Assembly: GCA_947425005.1 (NCBI GenBank)
Contig: CANDYP010000041.1
Coordinates: 1-10,671, forward strand
From: Rickettsiales bacterium
GTDB lineage: Bacteria > Pseudomonadota > Alphaproteobacteria > Rickettsiales > UBA1997
Reading direction: 5' to 3'
DNA: 10,671 nt
Shown: positions 6,547 to 10,671 of the stretch, piece after piece
Numbering within the stretch: position 1 is the stretch's first letter
Layout of the letters: each line of letters opens with the position of its first letter
Notes under the pieces: model-generated
Told to the model about the DNA's origin: nothing
What the model saw: the letters and a program-made list of their open reading frames with translations, nothing else
Database searches by the model: none
Program-made: the position numbers and the translations under genes

Positions 6547-7149
6547 ATGAAGCAAATTCCAAACTTTCTTACAACCTTCCGCATTGTCATTTTGCCGGTT
6601 TTAATTCTGTCTTTCTACATTCCGGGAATGGTTGCCAACGTAATAGCGGCAACGCTTTTTGCTATCGCGGCAATCACCGATTATTTTGACGGCTACTTTG
6701 CTAGAACTCTAAAAGTGCAATCCAATTTCGGAAAATGTTTAGACCCAATCGCTGACAAATTATTGGTGATTGTGGCGATTGTGATGTTGATTAATTTTAG
6801 CAACGGCAGCTTGTGGACATTGATTCCAGGCTTGATCATCATTTGTCGCGAAGTTTTGGTTTCTGGCCTGCGTGAATTTTTAGCCGAGCTGCACGTCAGT
6901 GTTCCAGTCAGTAAATTAGCCAAATACAAAACTGCCGTACAGATGGTTGCAATCACGGGGCTCTTGCTCGGAGAGAAAGGTTCCAATTACACAATTTTTT
7001 ATCTTTTTGGAAATTGGATCGAAATCGGCATTAAATTTTCGTTGGTAATCTTGGTGGTTTTTTTGGCAAAAGCTCTTTTTTGTCTTGCTGCTCTTCTCAC
7101 GGTCGTAACCGGCTACGCCTACTTCCGCGTCGGTTTAAAAAATATGTAA
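6547..7149 (+). CDS. pgsA: CDP-diacylglycerol--glycerol-3-phosphate 3-phosphatidyltransferase
   Basis: PgsA is an inner-membrane enzyme that makes phosphatidylglycerol phosphate from CDP-diacylglycerol and glycerol 3-phosphate, the committed step to phosphatidylglycerol and cardiolipin. The 200-aa protein begins MKQIPNFLTTFRIVILPVL, the usual PgsA start. It carries the complete CDP-alcohol phosphotransferase motif: D45-x2-D48-G49-x2-A52-R53-x8-G62-x3-D66-x3-D70. Several hydrophobic segments (about 13-42, 72-90, 128-140 and 160-190) fit a multi-helix membrane protein. A TTG two codons upstream (6541) is in frame, but the ATG at 6547 matches the family. A 99-bp gap separates it from xseB, so it may have its own promoter. 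Its 3' end overlaps the convergent ribF gene by 15 bp, with no room for a terminator between them. Confidence 0.94.
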   Translation: MKQIPNFLTTFRIVILPVLILSFYIPGMVANVIAATLFAIAAITDYFDGYFARTLKVQSNFGKCLDPIADKLLVIVAIVMLINFSNGSLWTLIPGLIIICREVLVSGLREFLAELHVSVPVSKLAKYKTAVQMVAITGLLLGEKGSNYTIFYLFGNWIEIGIKFSLVILVVFLAKALFCLAALLTVVTGYAYFRVGLKNM

Positions 7150-8052
7150 CAGATCTTGTCTGATCTGATTTTTTAACTCTTCCAGCGACGCAAATTTTTT
7201 TTCCTCGCGCATAAAATCCAGCAATTCCACTTCAATTTTTCTGCCGTAAATATTCTGATTAAAATTTGGAATATGGGTTTCAAACAATGGTAGAGCGCTT
7301 CCGCCAATTGTTGGCTTCACGCCAAAATTTGTAATTGAAGAAAATTTCCCCCCCAAGTGCGGAATGAAAGTGCTAGTTTTGTAAACTCCGAATTTTGGTT
7401 TAACGGCGTGAGGACTGGCTGCTAAGTTGGCCGTTGGAAAGCCTAGTTGATTGGCAAGCTTTCTGCCTTCGTTAACAATTCCGCAAACCGTAAAATTGCT
7501 GCCCAAAAATTTATTGGCCTCGGCAATTTTTCCTTCACCAATAAATTTTCTGATAACGCTGGAAGAGCAGACCTGGTCTGACTCCATCAGTGCTGAAATT
7601 TCATTTATCTCGAAGCCGAATTGCTTTGAGGCTCGTTCTAAAAGTTTAAAATTTCCTTCGCGATTTTGGCCGAAAATAAAATCGTAACCAATCGACAGAT
7701 GCTTGACGTTCAAGGCTTTAACAAGAATCTCTTCGATAAAATCTTCTGCTTTTAACGACGCCATTTGTTGATTAAAATGCAGCAAAATTACTCGATTAAT
7801 TTCGTGTTGTTGAAAAATTTTTAATTTTTGTGAGAGAGTTGTAATCCTGAAGTCTCTAGGCTTGTCTGGCCTTAAAAAAGAAACGGGGTGAGGTTCAAAA
7901 GTTAAAATTGCGGGAAGTAAATTTTTTTCTTTGGCAATATTTTTTACTTCTCTGATTATCTTTCTGTGACCCAAATGCACGCCGTCAAAATTGCCAATTG
8001 TTAAGGCGAGAGCGGGGTGAGAAGTCTGATTTAAGTTGCGGATTATTTTCAT
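7135..8052 (-). CDS. ribF: Bifunctional riboflavin kinase / FAD synthetase
   Basis: RibF phosphorylates riboflavin to FMN and adenylates FMN to FAD in the cytoplasm. The 305-aa protein has the usual length and two domains. The N-terminal nucleotidyltransferase domain shows GNFDGVHLGH (20-29), TFEPHP (51-56), GYDFIFGQNREG (122-133) and SSSVIRKFIGEG (163-174). The C-terminal flavokinase domain shows GFPTANL (204-210), GVYKT (222-226), TNFGVKPTIGG (241-251) and FETHI (257-261), with E258 the expected catalytic base. All key residues appear intact. The start ATG (8052-8050) has no Shine-Dalgarno motif. The gene is divergent from the solute-binding protein gene and converges on pgsA with a 15-bp overlap. 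It appears to be transcribed alone within the window. Confidence 0.96.
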   Translation of the reverse strand: MKIIRNLNQTSHPALALTIGNFDGVHLGHRKIIREVKNIAKEKNLLPAILTFEPHPVSFLRPDKPRDFRITTLSQKLKIFQQHEINRVILLHFNQQMASLKAEDFIEEILVKALNVKHLSIGYDFIFGQNREGNFKLLERASKQFGFEINEISALMESDQVCSSSVIRKFIGEGKIAEANKFLGSNFTVCGIVNEGRKLANQLGFPTANLAASPHAVKPKFGVYKTSTFIPHLGGKFSSITNFGVKPTIGGSALPLFETHIPNFNQNIYGRKIEVELLDFMREEKKFASLEELKNQIRQDLLHIF

Positions 8053-8137
8053 TCGGAATGTTTCTGACTGGTAAAAATGGTAAAAATCTAACGGGCTTAC
8101 GGTCTTTATCTAAAAGGTCTCGTGCCGGTTTTTAGAT

Positions 8138-8161
8138 ATTTTGAGCCCCGGGGCTCAAAAT
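8138..8161. repeat. Perfect 24-bp palindrome upstream of the solute-binding protein gene
   Basis: The half-site attttgagcccc is followed directly by its exact reverse complement, centred between 8149 and 8150. On the plus strand the GC core is followed by aaaatctttttctt, so as RNA it resembles an intrinsic terminator or attenuator placed in the 5' leader, 21 bp before the ATG at 8183. As DNA it could equally be a dimeric operator. No gene upstream on the plus strand needs a terminator, and in the ribF direction it is upstream of the gene. Confidence 0.75.
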
Positions 8162-8182
8162 CTTTTTCTTAAAAATTTTCCA

Positions 8183-9889
8183 ATGAAAAATTTAAAATTT
8201 TTTCTGCTTTTTTTCTTAATTACGGCGCCGGCTTTTGCTGTCGAAGAATTTAGTGGAAAAATTTCTACCTTCAACGATTCAAAATATTCAGAAAATTTTA
8301 ATAATTTTTACTACGTTAATCCGAATGCCCCAAAGGGCGGCTCCGTGCATTTTGGAGCTGAAGGTACATTCAACAGTCTCAACCCCTTTATTTTAAAAGG
8401 CCTCAGTGCAGCAGGGCTGTACTACATTTACGACAGTTTAATGGAGGGCTCGGACGACGAAATTTCTTCGCGTTACGGACTGATTGCTGAAGGCGTAAAA
8501 TTTTCTAACAACAGAACTGAACTCACTTTTAAACTTCGGCAAATCGCGCGCTGGCAAGACGGCAATCCCATCACCGCCGACGACGTCGTTTTCACTTTTA
8601 AAAAATTAGTTACGGAAGGGCACCCTTCTTACAAGATGGTTTACCGTGACGTAAAAAGCGTGAAGAAGATCAGCAATCACGAAGTAAAATTTATTTTTAA
8701 TCGCGACCACAATCGCGATTTGCCTGTGCTTGTGGCATCAATGCAAATTTTGCCGAAGCATTATTTTGACAAGGTCGATTTCAGTAAAACCACGCTGTCA
8801 GCCCCTCTGGGCTCTGGTCCGTACAAAATTAAAGAAGTAAATCCGGGTAAATCAATTTCTTACGAGCGCAACAAAACCTACTGGGCCAAGGATTTGCCAG
8901 TTAATCGTGGCCGCTACAATTTTGATAAAATCACTTACGATTATTACCGCGACAGCAATGTTTTGATCGAAGCCTTCAAAGCCGGCAAATATGACATGCG
9001 TCAGGAAAACATCGCGCGCAATTGGGCCAATGCTTACAACATTGAAGCGGTGCGCAACGGGACGATTGTTAAGAAAGAAATCACTCACAATTTGCCGGCT
9101 CCGATGCAGGCTTTTGTTTTTAATTTACGTCGAGAAAAGTTTCGAAACCTAGAGCTGCGCAAGGCGATGACTTACGCTTTTGATTTTGAATGGCTGAAGA
9201 ATCACATTTTTTACGGCTCTTACAAACGCACAGAAAGCTATTTTGCCAACTCTGATTTTGGTTACAAAAATTTTGATTTACCGGAATCAAATGGTGACGG
9301 AATGAATCGCAACAATCTCTTGGAAGCTAAGAAAATCCTCGAGCGAGCTGGTTACAAAATTTCTGGCGGAAAATTAATTGACCCGAAAACCGGCAAACAA
9401 TTAGAGGTCGAATTTTTGATCGACAGCGAATCTTTTCAAATGGTTGTGGCGCCTTTTGTAAAAAATTTAGCGAAGCTGGGAATCGCGGCAAAAGTGCGTT
9501 TTGTCGAGGAAAATCAATATCAGACGCGAATGAATAATTTTGATTTTGATGTGGTGGTGGCGGTGTTTGGCCAAAGTTTAATTCCGGGAAATGAATTATT
9601 TTCTTACTGGCACTCGTCGCAAAAAAATATTAAAGGCGGACAAAATTTAGCTGGTCTCTCTGATAAAAAAATTGACGAGCTGGTCAAAAAAATTGCGCAA
9701 ACAAAAGATAAATTAGAACTGGCAAAGCTGTGCCAGGACTTCGATTACTGGATGCTGAAGAATTATTACGCCATTCCGCAGTGGCACAATAATACCTACC
9801 GAATTCTGTATCGGGACATTTTTGAGATGCCGAAAATCACGCCGAAATATTCGCTGGCGGTGGATAGTTGGTGGGTCAAAAAACCTTAG
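8183..9889 (+). CDS. Periplasmic family 5 extracellular solute-binding protein, YejA-like
   Basis: This is the periplasmic receptor of an oligopeptide-type ABC importer. The 568-aa protein has a clear signal peptide (MKNLKFFLLFFLITAPAFA, cut before VEEF). The mature part resembles YejA and related proteins: FYYVNPNAPKGGSVHFGAEG, FNSLNPFILKG, GLYYIYDSLMEGSDDE, the family 5 signature region WQDGNPITADDVVFTFKK and a C-terminus with IPQWHNNTYRI. YejA-type receptors take up peptides such as microcin C; the substrate here is unknown. The ATG at 8183 is chosen because it gives a signal peptide at the exact N-terminus; a TTG at 8141 lies within the palindrome and would bury it. No permease or ATPase genes follow: the next gene is nfu. 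The gene is thus an orphan receptor in this window, its partners probably elsewhere. Confidence 0.9.
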   Translation: MKNLKFFLLFFLITAPAFAVEEFSGKISTFNDSKYSENFNNFYYVNPNAPKGGSVHFGAEGTFNSLNPFILKGLSAAGLYYIYDSLMEGSDDEISSRYGLIAEGVKFSNNRTELTFKLRQIARWQDGNPITADDVVFTFKKLVTEGHPSYKMVYRDVKSVKKISNHEVKFIFNRDHNRDLPVLVASMQILPKHYFDKVDFSKTTLSAPLGSGPYKIKEVNPGKSISYERNKTYWAKDLPVNRGRYNFDKITYDYYRDSNVLIEAFKAGKYDMRQENIARNWANAYNIEAVRNGTIVKKEITHNLPAPMQAFVFNLRREKFRNLELRKAMTYAFDFEWLKNHIFYGSYKRTESYFANSDFGYKNFDLPESNGDGMNRNNLLEAKKILERAGYKISGGKLIDPKTGKQLEVEFLIDSESFQMVVAPFVKNLAKLGIAAKVRFVEENQYQTRMNNFDFDVVVAVFGQSLIPGNELFSYWHSSQKNIKGGQNLAGLSDKKIDELVKKIAQTKDKLELAKLCQDFDYWMLKNYYAIPQWHNNTYRILYRDIFEMPKITPKYSLAVDSWWVKKP

Positions 9890-9916
9890 ACAATTGGTCG
9901 TGCGGCAATTAATTTT

Positions 9917-10016
9917 TGGACTCCGTCATTCTACGAGGTGACAAGACCAATGGGGCTCGTTGCTGCATTTGTTACCACGTCTCTACACTTATCACCCCGT
10001 CGAATGACGGGGTCCA
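9917..10016. repeat. 100-bp palindromic element (family C) just upstream of nfu
   Basis: The arms 9917-9941 and 9992-10016 are inverted repeats of 25 bp matching at 22 positions (left arm tggactccgtcattctacga). The right arm itself folds as ccccgtc-gaat-gacgggg. The 50-bp centre shows no strong pairing. The plus strand from 9938 has no stop and is in frame with nfu. The element fills most of the 147-bp gap between the solute-binding protein gene and nfu, leaving 20 bp before the nfu ATG. No T-tract follows, so it is not a clear intrinsic terminator. Confidence 0.8.
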
Positions 10017-10036
10017 TAAACGCAAATCAAAAAAAT

Positions 10037-10600
10037 ATGTTCATCCAAACCGAAGAAACTCCCAATCCTGCAAGTTTAAAATTTATCCCGGACGGGCAAA
10101 CCGTTTTGGAGCACGGCGTTGCAGAATTTAAAAATCAAAAACAGGCTGCTACTAAGTCTCCATTAGCTTTACAACTTTTTGAAATTTCTGGAGTTGAGTC
10201 AGTATTTTTTGGTCGTGATTTTGTCACGGTGACCAAGTCAGAAAAATTTGAATGGTCCAAAATCAAAACCGAAATTCTGGCGACAATCATGGATTTTTTT
10301 GTGTCGGGCAAGCCGGTGATGTTTGAACAGCTTAAGCAAGAAAGTGTTACTAACGACGAAGACAGTGACATCGTAAAGCAAATTAAAGAATTAATCGAAA
10401 TCAAAGTGCGCCCAGCAGTGGCAATGGATGGCGGCGATATTATTTACCGCGGATTTGAAGATGGGGTTGTGCAGTTGGAGTTGCGAGGATCTTGTTCTGG
10501 TTGTCCGAGTTCGACGGTTACGTTGAAGAATGGCATCGAGAACATGCTTAAACACTACATTCCGGAAGTGCTTGCGGTTGAGCAGGTTTTTGAGGATTAG
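10037..10600 (+). CDS. NifU/Nfu-family Fe-S cluster carrier protein
   Basis: Nfu proteins carry and transfer iron-sulphur clusters to target enzymes such as respiratory or radical-SAM proteins. The 187-aa product has the Nfu N-terminal domain (MFIQTEETPNPASLKFIPDG, about 1-90, with GVESVFFGRDFVTVTKSE) and a C-terminal NifU-like domain (about 115-187) with VRPAVAMDGGDI and the cluster-binding C153-S-G-C156. This architecture is the one found in alphaproteobacteria and mitochondria (NFU1). The ATG at 10037 gives the exact family N-terminus. An in-frame ATG at 9938 would add 33 residues encoded by the repeat and is rejected. There is no Shine-Dalgarno motif; the 20 bases before the ATG are A-rich. 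The gene may supply Fe-S clusters for complex I and perhaps PurF, which is inference only. Confidence 0.95.
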   Translation: MFIQTEETPNPASLKFIPDGQTVLEHGVAEFKNQKQAATKSPLALQLFEISGVESVFFGRDFVTVTKSEKFEWSKIKTEILATIMDFFVSGKPVMFEQLKQESVTNDEDSDIVKQIKELIEIKVRPAVAMDGGDIIYRGFEDGVVQLELRGSCSGCPSSTVTLKNGIENMLKHYIPEVLAVEQVFED

Positions 10601-10642
10601 AGGGGTTTAGAGTTAGAGGGTTTTTAGAGAGAGAGACTGTGA

Positions 10643-10671
10643 CGAGAAACCCCCCTACCCCCCTTATCAGG
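10643..10671. repeat. Partial second copy of the family A palindromic element, truncated by window end
   Basis: These 29 bases, beginning cgagaaacccccctaccccc, are the exact reverse complement of 915-943. The match with the arm of the 851-959 element continues less perfectly outward (gagagactgtgac here, gagagtgtaact there). The copy starts 43 bp after the nfu stop codon and presumably continues as a palindrome outside the window. Confidence 0.85.

Noticed and set aside
8053..8182. FMN riboswitch linked to ribF
   Set aside because: No recognisable conserved riboswitch core is seen, and ribF-type bifunctional genes are not usually controlled this way.
9938..10036. 33-residue N-terminal extension of Nfu
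   Set aside because: These codons lie mostly in the palindromic element, and the family N-terminus begins exactly at the ATG at 10037.
1..10671. CRISPR array, prophage, toxin-antitoxin or defence system
   Set aside because: No regularly spaced direct repeats, integrase, transposase or defence-type protein is encoded; nearly all coding space is assigned to housekeeping genes.

Overview
This window looks like an ordinary core-chromosome segment of an AT-rich alphaproteobacterium. The evidence is a set of alphaproteobacterial signatures: an NDUFA12-type complex I accessory subunit, a DUF2155 protein next to MlaD, an Nfu protein starting MFIQTEETPNPASLKF, and a PurF with a propeptide and Fe-S ligands. 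The palindromic repeats and compact spacing recall Rickettsiales-like or other reduced alphaproteobacteria. A purF gene and a complete ribF argue against the most reduced purine-auxotrophic Rickettsia. The lineage cannot be fixed from the sequence alone.

Layout. Positions 2255 down to 1 are read leftwards: NDUFA12 homologue, mlaD, DUF2155 protein, a large palindromic repeat (851-959), rpe, and the start of murD, cut by the window edge. Positions 2256-2644 are a divergent intergenic region holding a 165-bp near-perfect palindrome. Positions 2645-7149 are read rightwards: slt (lytic transglycosylase), purF, xseB and pgsA. pgsA overlaps the 3' end of ribF, which is read leftwards (8052-7135). 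After a 130-bp divergent gap with a perfect 24-bp palindrome come a periplasmic family 5 solute-binding protein (8183-9889), another palindromic repeat (9917-10016) and an Nfu Fe-S protein (10037-10600). The window ends inside a second, opposite-strand copy of the 851-959 repeat.

Functionally the genes are housekeeping and unrelated in pathway: envelope (murD, slt, mlaD, pgsA), respiration and Fe-S supply (NDUFA12, nfu), nucleotide and cofactor synthesis (purF, ribF), pentose phosphate (rpe), DNA repair (xseB) and solute uptake. Tight spacing suggests three transcription groups: NDUFA12-mlaD-DUF2155, rpe-murD and slt-purF-xseB.

I see no defence island, prophage, CRISPR array, transposase or RNA gene. 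The most unusual content is the set of large palindromic elements beside, and perhaps inside, genes, and the lack of Shine-Dalgarno motifs at every start I examined.
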